A stretch of 60,471 bases of DNA from a virus, in IMG/VR virus record IMGVR_UViG_3300050821_001577, positions 1 through 60,471 of that record; one strand, written 5' to 3'. Position 1 is the first letter of the stretch, and the number at the start of each line of letters is the position of its first letter. Shown piece after piece: positions 53,548 to 60,471 of the stretch. Made by a program: the position numbers and the translations under genes. The notes under the pieces are model-generated. The model did not search any database, had not been told where the DNA came from, and worked only from the letters and a program-made list of their open reading frames with translations.

Positions 53548-54165
53548 CTATCCCCGGTGCCGTGCTGATGATTTGGCCAAATATGCCTGATGGCGCTCTC
53601 TCTTTTGTCGTTTATCATCTTGAATATCTTTTGGAAAGGGTGTTTTCCAGAAGTCTTCATTCGTTAAGTCGTTACCGTTGATCCATTTCGGGTTAACCAC
53701 GAAATACGCGCCGGCTGGATACCCGAGGATCTTGCGGTAAAGCCGGACCTTTCCAGCCATCCGGTTATTCGTGATGATTCCTATGACCAGCGGCACTCCG
53801 ATATCATCTGAGCATTTCTTGGCGAAATTCACCAACGCTTCGGCATGGGGCATATCCGGCCCGTTGAACTTTCGCCGAAACGGTCTGCGTACATAGGAAA
53901 AAAGCTCCTCAAGATGCGTCTCCTCGCTTGACCAAAAGCTTGTCATCACAATCATGATGATGGCCTCAAGCGAGCCGGGCTGACCGATCAAGCCGATGAT
54001 CCCACCCTCCCGGTTGAAGGCGCGATTGAGCATCGCTTTCACCTTCGGCTCGGACATCGATACCAAGCCATTCTCGGCATGGATCTCCCGGCACATCTCC
54101 ATGATTTCAGCCTCCTCGGATTTTGAGGCAAGGCGGACGATCGGCGCAGGAACCGTGGTAAGCAT
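53548..54165 (-). CDS. GNAT-like acetyltransferase
   Basis: A 205-residue protein with the GNAT layout: first helices REIHAENGLVSMSEPKVKAM, strand GLIGQPGSLEAIIMIVMTSF, the acetyl-CoA-type loop area HLEELFSY...PFRRKFNG, LIG helix (LVNFAKKCSDDIGVPLVIGI), and RLYRKILGYPAGAYFVVN. Phage relatives occur in virion operons. It may acetylate a virion or host protein, target unknown. Starts in a TAATG overlap. Confidence 0.75.
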   Translation of the reverse strand: MLTTVPAPIVRLASKSEEAEIMEMCREIHAENGLVSMSEPKVKAMLNRAFNREGGIIGLIGQPGSLEAIIMIVMTSFWSSEETHLEELFSYVRRPFRRKFNGPDMPHAEALVNFAKKCSDDIGVPLVIGIITNNRMAGKVRLYRKILGYPAGAYFVVNPKWINGNDLTNEDFWKTPFPKDIQDDKRQKRERHQAYLAKSSARHRG

Positions 54166-54419
54166 TAATTAACGTCCTTGGCGTCAGGTTTGCTCGTTTG
54201 CTGCGCAATGATCTTCGCCAACGAATCATGAAGCTGTTGAGCGCATAGAAGGTCCATGCGGAGGTTGGCCGTAATTATTTCGGATAGTTCAATCTTGCTA
54301 TCAATCTTGCCAACAATTGCGGGCAAGAATTGAGCCGTACTGAACGCAAAATTGCAAATCCCATTACAAAAACCTGAAACTGCAACAGTGTTCACAAATA
54401 CGACGGGTACATCTGCCAT
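54165..54419 (-). CDS. Hypothetical protein (84 aa)
   Basis: An N-terminal beta stretch (VPVVFVNTVAVSGFCNGICN) and helical end (LRMDLLCAQQLHDSLAKIIA). Four cysteines. ATG and stop overlap neighbours. Possibly a small virion component; no family recognised. Confidence 0.7.
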   Translation of the reverse strand: MADVPVVFVNTVAVSGFCNGICNFAFSTAQFLPAIVGKIDSKIELSEIITANLRMDLLCAQQLHDSLAKIIAQQTSKPDAKDVN

Positions 54420-54422
54420 GGG

Positions 54423-54986
54423 TTAATCCTGTGCTGGGCCTTCGAGGCCGGATAAGGTGTGAATCAGTTTCTGTCGTTCGTGGGTTTGCCATGCATCAAG
54501 CATCTTATGTCCTTGATCAAGATCACCGTAGCGATCTTTAATATCTTCCGGGAGGGCCACGAATTCACCGTCTGCCGCCAGAATCGGCACCTTGCCGCCA
54601 GCAGCACGTTTTGCTGGGTCATCCTGTTCATGCGCTGCGGCGCTCTTGGGAAACATCCTGCTTAGTATCGCCATTCCCGCATGCGTATTGCCTTCGCCGA
54701 GGCCGCTAACGTGATCGGCCGTGAACACGTATGAGCCATCTTTCACATGCATTGGCCGCTTATCGGCACGACCTCCAGTATCGCCTATGATCGGTCCAGC
54801 ATGTACTTTGCCGCCATGCTTGCGCTTACGAGCCTTTCGGGCGGTTTCCATTGCCACAGCTATGGCTTGGCGATCGGCATCCTTCTTTCCAAACTTGGCC
54901 TCTGTATGGGCGTAGCTTGGCCCTTTGTGAAACTCGCTGATATTGCGCGAGATGGCAGGCTTACTGGCTGATTTTTCAAGGGGCAT
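54423..54986 (-). CDS. Conserved virion-block protein with HGGKVHAGP motif
   Basis: About 187 residues from MPLEKSASKPAISRNISEFH. Contains KRKHGGKVHAGPIIGDTGGRADKRPMHVKDGSYVF, DHVSGLGEGNTHAGMAILSRMFP, then AAGGKVPILAADGEFVALPE and LDAWQTHERQKLIHTLSGLE. This set is widespread in phage structural operons. It shares GGKV motifs with the genes at 11142, 47388 and 50066. Probably a minor structural protein; function unknown. Confidence 0.8.
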   Translation of the reverse strand: MPLEKSASKPAISRNISEFHKGPSYAHTEAKFGKKDADRQAIAVAMETARKARKRKHGGKVHAGPIIGDTGGRADKRPMHVKDGSYVFTADHVSGLGEGNTHAGMAILSRMFPKSAAAHEQDDPAKRAAGGKVPILAADGEFVALPEDIKDRYGDLDQGHKMLDAWQTHERQKLIHTLSGLEGPAQD

Positions 54987-55227
54987 AGACTGGTATCTTT
55001 CCAACTGTCCCGTCAGGCAATACCACAGAAACATAGGTCGCGGGAGTAGCTGGAAGGGCGCTAGCACCGCCAGCATTAGCAGAGGTCGTCTTGCCGCCGA
55101 ACTGAATGAACGCCTTCTGAAGTGCCTGGATTATCAAACCGAGATATCGTACACCGCTCTGCTGAGTAGTGTTAAGATCCTTGAGGCCCTGCGAGGCGGC
55201 GCTACCGCCTATGTCTTCATCTGCCAT
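54976..55227 (-). CDS. Small virion-block protein (83 aa)
   Basis: ATG overlaps the stop of the hub gene (TAATG). MADEDIGGSAASQGLKDLNT, helical QQSGVRYLGLIIQALQKAFI, then a beta/Gly-rich end LPDGTVGKIPVY. Proteins of this kind often precede the HGGK gene in phage tail modules. Function unknown. Confidence 0.7.
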   Translation of the reverse strand: MADEDIGGSAASQGLKDLNTTQQSGVRYLGLIIQALQKAFIQFGGKTTSANAGGASALPATPATYVSVVLPDGTVGKIPVYAP

Positions 55228-57275
55228 TATCGCCGTCCATCCTCTCGCCAACGATAGCGAACATAGCCCAGCCGAGAGAAACTACCAAGATCAGATCCGC
55301 TCACGGTAATGCTCATCAAGCCGCCACGGAATCTCGTGGTGATAAATTCCGTTGCTTGGGTAACCGTGTATGGTCCGTAAACGGTGGGAGGATCACCCGA
55401 GTAGTTTGTCACATTGAACGACATCTGAATACTCGCTGTCTGAGGTCCGCCGCTCGTTCCCCATTTGAAATCGGGCTGAACACGGTCAACGAATGCATAA
55501 CTCTCGCCTTCTGCAATGCGGAAATAACCTGTCGTGTAAGACCACACCAACGGCTGCCCCGCTGCATCTGGGCTAGTTTCGTGCTGGTAAATAATCCCGG
55601 TAGAAATAGCTCCGATCGGAGGTCCCAACACCGTCTGATCAATCCATGCTGATCGCGGCAGCAATCCGTAATCCCAAGGCGCACCTGGTTCGGTGATGTT
55701 CATCTTGACATACAAATCGTTCTCGCCGCTTACGCTGGCATTCGATGGGAACGCCCAACCAACCTCGTTGAACGGCGTATTTGGCATCGCTCGAACGTTG
55801 TGGATGAACGCGGTGTTGAGGTTCTGAAACACGAAATCCCAAACATTGCACGGAATAACCTGAACCCCACTTCCGGTATAGGAATAGAAGTTCGATTTGC
55901 CCATCCAATAGACGCCACTGCGGAGCTGCTGAGCGGCATGGCTTGACGCTAAACCAGCACCCGCCCCGATCTTGTTGAAGCCATACGTATTGGGATATCC
56001 GATGTAGTTCATCGCCCATAGATCAAGGTCTGTCCAGATCAGGTTTTGATTGGAGACAGCCATTCCACCGACGCACATGGATCCGATTGGAATGCGGAAG
56101 TTGCCAGCCTGCGTCGTCGTGAGGGCTTGCCACTGGAAGAAGTTGCCTACATCGCACCATGCCACCAGCATGGGATCTTGCTGAAGGCCCAGCCCTCCAT
56201 TGATCGTTTCATCGATCGTTGAGCCAAACGCGATCAGGATTTGTTGCGAGGTCGAGACGAAGGCGCCGCGATTGAATATCGGTCCTGTTGCTACCAACGA
56301 CGCATTCGTGAATCCGCCAGATGGATCCCAATAGTAAATCCCGCCATTCTCTGGGCACGCCAGAGCGATCTGTCCCCAATTATCCGAGGTGTAATCCGTC
56401 GCAGTGATTTCAGAACCGATCTGATTCGGAGGAACGACGCCTGTTCCGTATCCACCGAGGCCATAGCCACCGAGGCCATAGCCGACGCCAACAGGAGGCG
56501 GCCCCAAGGCAATGTAATACGTTACGTTCGCGTTACCTGTTCCCTGTGGAAATGATCCGCTTGACGAGGCTGTGGTCGAAACAGTGATCGTGAAATTATT
56601 CGCATCAATCACACTGTTGACCGTATAGGCACCCTGAATCGTAACCCCTCGATTGGTAGTCCCCAATCTGAATACGACCGTAGCACCAACTGACAATCCA
56701 TGGCTCGGAAGCTGCACAGAGACAATCGTGCTGGCGTTCGTGGTGGTGAATATCGAAACAGCGCCACCGGTTGAGGTAGCAGTAGCATTCTTTGGCGCAT
56801 TAATCGTGTAGGAATGCGTCCCGACAATCGAGGTTATCTGATAAATGCCGGACAGTATGATTCCGCCGATCGAAACCATTGTGTTGAACAAAACGGCATC
56901 ATTCACCGTCACGTTCGATATGTTCGGGTCAACTACTATGACATTCCGAGTGTTGATGACAGTCGAAAAGTTCTCAACGAAATCTGAAACCAGTGTCTGG
57001 GGTGTGATGTCCTGAAGATTGCTTCCGGTTATGACATCCAGGCTAGTCGTGGTTCCGACCAGCAAATGATTCGTGGCATTCAGATCAGCCCATGCGTGTA
57101 GATCGCGTGGCACACCCGAAAGCGCCGATGCAAAGAACTGAGTCCAGCCGCCGAGCTTCTGGGCGAGCCCATCGCGAAATCGGATCAATTGAGATTGCGA
57201 ATAACCCGCCTCGAGCAGAGTTGGCGTTTTTTCTGTATTAATTCCGGGCCTGAGCGTTACTGAGCCAAAAGCCAA
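55227..57275 (-). CDS. gp10-like DNA stabilisation / tail hub protein
   Basis: A 682-residue beta-rich protein starting MAFGSVTLRPGINTEKTPTL, the start of P22 gp10-type hubs, with LIRFRDGLAQKLGGWTQFFA, LVGTTTSLDVI, blades such as SQQILIAFGST, VAWCDVGNFFQW, VYWMGKSNFYSYTGSGVQVI and WDFVFQNLN. Residues ~150-250 look like an inserted Ig-like domain (Ala/Ser/Thr/Val-rich strands). A GYGLGGYGLGGYGTG repeat follows. The protein plugs the portal channel and anchors the tail. Confidence 0.8.
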   Translation of the reverse strand: MAFGSVTLRPGINTEKTPTLLEAGYSQSQLIRFRDGLAQKLGGWTQFFASALSGVPRDLHAWADLNATNHLLVGTTTSLDVITGSNLQDITPQTLVSDFVENFSTVINTRNVIVVDPNISNVTVNDAVLFNTMVSIGGIILSGIYQITSIVGTHSYTINAPKNATATSTGGAVSIFTTTNASTIVSVQLPSHGLSVGATVVFRLGTTNRGVTIQGAYTVNSVIDANNFTITVSTTASSSGSFPQGTGNANVTYYIALGPPPVGVGYGLGGYGLGGYGTGVVPPNQIGSEITATDYTSDNWGQIALACPENGGIYYWDPSGGFTNASLVATGPIFNRGAFVSTSQQILIAFGSTIDETINGGLGLQQDPMLVAWCDVGNFFQWQALTTTQAGNFRIPIGSMCVGGMAVSNQNLIWTDLDLWAMNYIGYPNTYGFNKIGAGAGLASSHAAQQLRSGVYWMGKSNFYSYTGSGVQVIPCNVWDFVFQNLNTAFIHNVRAMPNTPFNEVGWAFPSNASVSGENDLYVKMNITEPGAPWDYGLLPRSAWIDQTVLGPPIGAISTGIIYQHETSPDAAGQPLVWSYTTGYFRIAEGESYAFVDRVQPDFKWGTSGGPQTASIQMSFNVTNYSGDPPTVYGPYTVTQATEFITTRFRGGLMSITVSGSDLGSFSRLGYVRYRWREDGRR

Positions 57276-57280
57276 GATAC

Positions 57281-57790
57281 CTACCCCGCATTCGCATATT
57301 GGCCATACTTTTCTATAGCCGCAGCAATATAAGCCGAATGGGCTTCTTTAGGCGAGCTAAATAGACCCAAGTGGCGCTGAGCTAACCGTGCCTGCCATCG
57401 CTTTGATGGTTTATGAAAACGCACACCTTTGTAACCCGAAGAACAATCTCCTCGTACACATCTATTAGCATTATTTTGAGAAAATGTTGCCAGTCTCAAA
57501 TTGGCAATCGCATTGTTTCTCCTATTCATGTCACGGTGATCAATCTGATCCGGCCATACACCATGGACATAAAACCAGGCAAGACGATGGGCCATATACA
57601 TTCGATAGTCTATAACGATAGAAAGATACCCATTGCTATCGGTTCCAGCCAAACTGCCGATCTTCCATTTAACGAATTTATTGACACCTGACCCCCACCG
57701 GAGAATCCCGGTCTCTGGATCATAATCCAGGACCGATCTCAATCTTTCCAGCGTAACGTCTGGGGCCGTTAGTTTTGTCTTTGCTGCCAC
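57281..57790 (-). CDS. HNH homing endonuclease with AP2 domain
   Basis: A 169-residue paralogue: VLDYDPETGILRWGSG, HRLAWFYVHGVWP, core QIDHRDMNRRNNAIANLRLAT, AP2 part SSGYKGVRFHKPSKRWQARL...LGLFSSPKEAHSAY. It lies between the collar fibre and hub genes, 5 bp from the hub start. The complete AP2 part shows where the amber lies in the copy at 2-391. Confidence 0.92.
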   Translation of the reverse strand: MAAKTKLTAPDVTLERLRSVLDYDPETGILRWGSGVNKFVKWKIGSLAGTDSNGYLSIVIDYRMYMAHRLAWFYVHGVWPDQIDHRDMNRRNNAIANLRLATFSQNNANRCVRGDCSSGYKGVRFHKPSKRWQARLAQRHLGLFSSPKEAHSAYIAAAIEKYGQYANAG

Positions 57791-57794
57791 TTCG

Positions 57795-58739
57795 TCACCC
57801 GGCTCTGATCATGGTGATTCCTGATATCGCAGTCGGTCCCATGTTGGTAAATGCCGACTGCGCACCTCCATTCAATGTCACGCTGGCGGTAATTCCGGTT
57901 GGCTTGGTATCGGTCTGCGGGCTTATAAGTGCCGCTGGACCTGCGGCGCTGGGAGATGAAGGACCGCTGCCGACACTCGTGCTACCAACGGTGAAACTGC
58001 CTCCACCATTGAGATCATGAAAATGACCAAAATCTGTAATTGCCACAGGAAATGCACCTGTAGGCAAATGAGCCTGTATCAATGCTATATTCTGCTGTCC
58101 CCCAGAGGAGAAAATTGCATCTCCATTGATACCGGATCCTGCGGCCGTAATTCGTCCCGTTCCTCCGTTAAGATAAGCTCGCGATCGGCCTCGCAAATCA
58201 GGAACATTTGACCCAATCATACCTGCCAACTGTGGATATGTCCCTCCGCTGAATGCAGATCCGTCGCAAAGCAAATACGGAGGTATCGTGCATTTGGTTA
58301 TCCAATTCGGAATCGAAGAAACGGCATAATCAATGAACGTTCCAATGCGACCGAGATTCCTGAACTTCACAACATTGCCGTTGACCTGAACATCAGTGAT
58401 TTCAAATGGAGGCACACAGATAACCTGCGCATTTGATCCGGCCTGAACAAAAAGCGCTGGACCACCCGTCGTAAGATTCTCAACAGACCACCAACCCTGT
58501 ACCGCAGGAAACGCAATTGCAGCATCTGCTCCAAGAGAGCCACTAACACTGATGGTCCCACACTGAAGTTGTGCGGCGTTCAGAGTAATGACGCCCCCAG
58601 TCGCAGCAACAGAAGCTATGCCGCCAACGATCGTGTCAAGCAAGCCGAAGTTGCCGTTTAGCGGAACGTCCCATGTGCCAACATCGGACCCGCGAGTCGG
58701 TTGCGCAAGATTTCTGTTAACTGTTACGGGATCAGCCAA
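57795..58739 (-). CDS. Tail fibre with collar domain
   Basis: A 314-residue protein with TTG start (GAGGA upstream). N-terminus: VNRNLAQPTRGSDVGTWDVPLNGNFG, typical of short-fibre adhesins; then a beta-rich shaft; collar-type domain PPYLLCDGSAFSGGTYPQLAGMIGSNVPDLRGRSRAYLNG (about 155-195), as in T4-type tail collar fibres; Gly/Ser-rich tip. It probably binds host surface glycans. Confidence 0.85.
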   Translation of the reverse strand: MADPVTVNRNLAQPTRGSDVGTWDVPLNGNFGLLDTIVGGIASVAATGGVITLNAAQLQCGTISVSGSLGADAAIAFPAVQGWWSVENLTTGGPALFVQAGSNAQVICVPPFEITDVQVNGNVVKFRNLGRIGTFIDYAVSSIPNWITKCTIPPYLLCDGSAFSGGTYPQLAGMIGSNVPDLRGRSRAYLNGGTGRITAAGSGINGDAIFSSGGQQNIALIQAHLPTGAFPVAITDFGHFHDLNGGGSFTVGSTSVGSGPSSPSAAGPAALISPQTDTKPTGITASVTLNGGAQSAFTNMGPTAISGITMIRAG

Positions 58740-58740
58740 T

Positions 58741-59463
58741 TTAAGTCCTCGGCGGTGTTGCTAGTGGGGTAGGCGAACTCGAAGACCAAGCCTCGGACTG
58801 GAATTTCTTACGCATTTCCTCGATACCAGCAGACTTCAGAGACCTATCGTACTTGGTTTGCCATGTCACACCTGATTGCGGATCATCGGCCGCAGCACCG
58901 AAGTTCTTGAGATAACCCGATCCCATGACAAGCGCTGCATTCAAGAATACATCTGGAAGATATACCGAAACTTGTGTTGTTGGATTCGCTGCCGACAATG
59001 GAACTGGCCGCTGTGTTCCAACTACCTCAATCGTATAGTTCTGATCTGGCCATGGTCCTACGATCCACGAATATTGATTGATAGTAGCGAAGTATATGGG
59101 AATACCGGATCCGGTTGAATCTGGATATAGAGCATCCAGCATCTCTTTTGATACTGGCAACATCGGATTGCGCTTTCCTAGATCTGGATTCGTGGTTCCT
59201 GCTGGAGTGATGACGTTCATCTGCTGGGTTACGATGAATGGCCCATTCAAACCCGAACTATTCTCAATGAAGTTTCTGTTACCGGAAACCAATGCGACAG
59301 ATGAATCTCTAGTGACCGTAGTTAGCAGATCCAAGTCACGGTATATCATCTGTTCGGCATCATCCACGATATTCGGGAGAGCCAGCACAAAGTTTGGATC
59401 ATTCACTGGTATAACCAGAAAATTAGCCAATGAAGTCGTGAATGTAGACCAAGTCAGCGACAT
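58741..59463 (-). CDS. Head-tail adaptor protein
   Basis: A 240-residue protein: LANFLVIPVNDPNFVLALPN, IVDDAEQMIYRDLDLLTTVTR, LGKRNPMLPVSKEMLDALYPDS, YFATINQYSWIVGPWPDQNYTIEVVGTQRP, VSVYLPDVFLNAALVMGSGYLKNFG. The motif set is that of the phage adaptor (gp4/gp6-like) family linking portal to tail. Basic helical C-terminus. Begins right after a TAG stop. Confidence 0.85.
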   Translation of the reverse strand: MSLTWSTFTTSLANFLVIPVNDPNFVLALPNIVDDAEQMIYRDLDLLTTVTRDSSVALVSGNRNFIENSSGLNGPFIVTQQMNVITPAGTTNPDLGKRNPMLPVSKEMLDALYPDSTGSGIPIYFATINQYSWIVGPWPDQNYTIEVVGTQRPVPLSAANPTTQVSVYLPDVFLNAALVMGSGYLKNFGAAADDPQSGVTWQTKYDRSLKSAGIEEMRKKFQSEAWSSSSPTPLATPPRT

Positions 59464-60393
59464 CTAAAATCCTGCATTCGAAAGCGCGGTATCTATTAAT
59501 GCGGCATCGGCCGTTTCTCCGGTCAGATTGAAATGAGTACCATCTGGAGCTCTGTTGGTTCCAATGCCTGTCAGACTATCAGCATTGTCTCCGGTGAATA
59601 TCGTCACGCTGTCCACCAGACCTGCCTGTGCAGTCTGAAGACCAGAACTTACCACACCAGCCAGCAACGTCATTTCTGATACGATTATCTTGGATGTACA
59701 GCCGTAGCTTTGCAATGTGGCGAATGTGCTCTTGGCATTTGAGGTATAGACACTTGGTGACGTACTTACTGCATTGTCATTTGTTCCCAAGCGATACAGC
59801 CAAACGAATTTCCAGTTTCCGCCGTTACCACTCCCAGAGATCGGATATCCGAGAGAGCGAGCCCTCAGGCAGGCAACCCGCATGCGATTTTGGAAATTGC
59901 CCGTGATGCTCCAATCTCCAGAGGTCGTCCCTCCGATCGCCGGATCAATTGTGATCACTCGGGTATATGGCGTTCCACGGCCTGCCGTATTGGCTATCAG
60001 GCGATCCGCCAGAATGCCCCACATGCTGCCAGGGCCATTCGATGCGCCTATTACCGGATCGGAATACGCATACATGTTCCCATCGTAGATCGATAGGTTA
60101 TCGTTGTTTGATTGCGTCGTCGTATAGGCGCTCGGCCCGCTATTCGCGCTGATGCTGTCGCCGATAATGCCAACAATCAGTGTTACCTGACCATTGACCA
60201 ATGCGGTTGAGCGCGATGTCCTAGCCCCGATCGGGACGGCAGCGCTACCAACTCCAGGAGAAACTGTAGTTCCGGCATTCTGGCCGGCGAATAAATCATA
60301 GAGAACGAATTGCTGCGGATCTCCACCGCCGCCAGGTGAAAACCCTAGTAGCACAGCAAGAACAAATGCCAGAAAACCAAGTCTTAGCTTCAT
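59464..60393 (-). CDS. Secreted SGNH-type esterase/hydrolase
   Basis: A 309-residue protein starting MKLRLGFLAFVLAVLLGFSP, a signal peptide. The four SGNH blocks are present: block I GIIGDSISAN (Ser80 region), block III GTNDN (about 205) and block V DGTHFN (Asp284, His287); an oxyanion Gly lies in GNGGNWKF or nearby. It probably deacetylates or de-esterifies a host polysaccharide. Ends in TAG. Directly upstream of the adaptor gene. Confidence 0.82.
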   Translation of the reverse strand: MKLRLGFLAFVLAVLLGFSPGGGGDPQQFVLYDLFAGQNAGTTVSPGVGSAAVPIGARTSRSTALVNGQVTLIVGIIGDSISANSGPSAYTTTQSNNDNLSIYDGNMYAYSDPVIGASNGPGSMWGILADRLIANTAGRGTPYTRVITIDPAIGGTTSGDWSITGNFQNRMRVACLRARSLGYPISGSGNGGNWKFVWLYRLGTNDNAVSTSPSVYTSNAKSTFATLQSYGCTSKIIVSEMTLLAGVVSSGLQTAQAGLVDSVTIFTGDNADSLTGIGTNRAPDGTHFNLTGETADAALIDTALSNAGF

Positions 60394-60471
60394 CCCATCA
60401 CTTCCTGAGCAACTACCGAGCAACCACCGTTATTGTTCGGCGAGGTAGCAGTTCCTGCGCTTCCAAAAAGC
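60390..60471 (-). CDS. Partial gene at right window edge
   Basis: The frame enters from the edge with LFGSAGTATSPNNNGGCSVV and ends AQEVMG; its TGA overlaps the SGNH ATG (ATGA). Only the C-terminal 26 residues are visible. The start lies outside the window. Function unknown. Confidence 0.65.
   Translation of the reverse strand, partial: LFGSAGTATSPNNNGGCSVVAQEVMG

Noticed and set aside
1-60471. Amber (TAG) reassignment in this phage
   Set aside because: Very long genes lack internal TAG and genes at 29375 and 59464 end in TAG, so the TAG at 77 is better explained as a nonsense mutation.

Overview
This window is almost certainly the nearly complete genome of a short-tailed (podovirus-type) tailed phage. 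It contains portal, scaffold-like, major capsid, head-tail adaptor, a gp10-like tail hub, collar-domain fibre, ejection-type virion proteins, a two-subunit terminase, an endolysin and holin-like proteins, but no tail tube, sheath or tape-measure gene. A GcrA-like regulator (GcrA is a cell-cycle regulator of Alphaproteobacteria) and moderately GC-rich codon use suggest an alphaproteobacterial host, perhaps of the Rhizobiales. This is inference. No tRNA, rRNA, CRISPR array, integrase or insertion sequence was seen.

Layout. (1) 31015 down to 1, minus strand: from a Cro-like regulator through nucleic-acid genes (RuvC-like resolvase, N6-adenine and C5-cytosine methyltransferases, replication initiator) and many very small genes to terS, terL, portal, a GroES-like protein, scaffold-like protein, two glycosyltransferases, a decoration-like protein and the major capsid protein. 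(2) 31113-43063, plus strand: about 35 mostly small early genes including a single-strand annealing recombinase, GcrA-like, DUF7736-like and MazG-like proteins. (3) 60471 down to 43158, minus strand: SGNH hydrolase, adaptor, collar fibre, gp10-like hub, two giant ejection-type proteins, then lysis. Blocks 1 and 3 read as one leftward late operon if the molecule is circular or permuted, with the window cut between capsid and adaptor genes.

Transcription probably starts from a divergent promoter at 31020-31086 whose two -35 boxes form a palindrome. Three further promoters share one long motif (AATTAATTCGTAAACCA, then GTTGAC) at 24822, 34331 and 40374. Neighbouring genes are chained by ATGA, GTGA, TGATG or TAATG overlaps, and these overlaps reveal many genes of 25-60 codons.

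The most striking feature is terL. It carries a 333-residue intein exactly at the Walker B motif, and a complete HNH homing endonuclease gene lies inside that intein on the opposite strand, in exact codon register, with its own Shine-Dalgarno. Six more HNH genes are scattered between structural genes, one broken by an in-frame amber codon. Also notable are an Acb2-like (anti-CBASS) small protein, three copies of an 11-bp repeat beside terS, a 504-bp gene-free stretch with a candidate ~425-nt structured RNA, a hairpin array at 29597-29716, three paralogous virion-block proteins, and an ARGGK-type motif shared by four large virion-block proteins.
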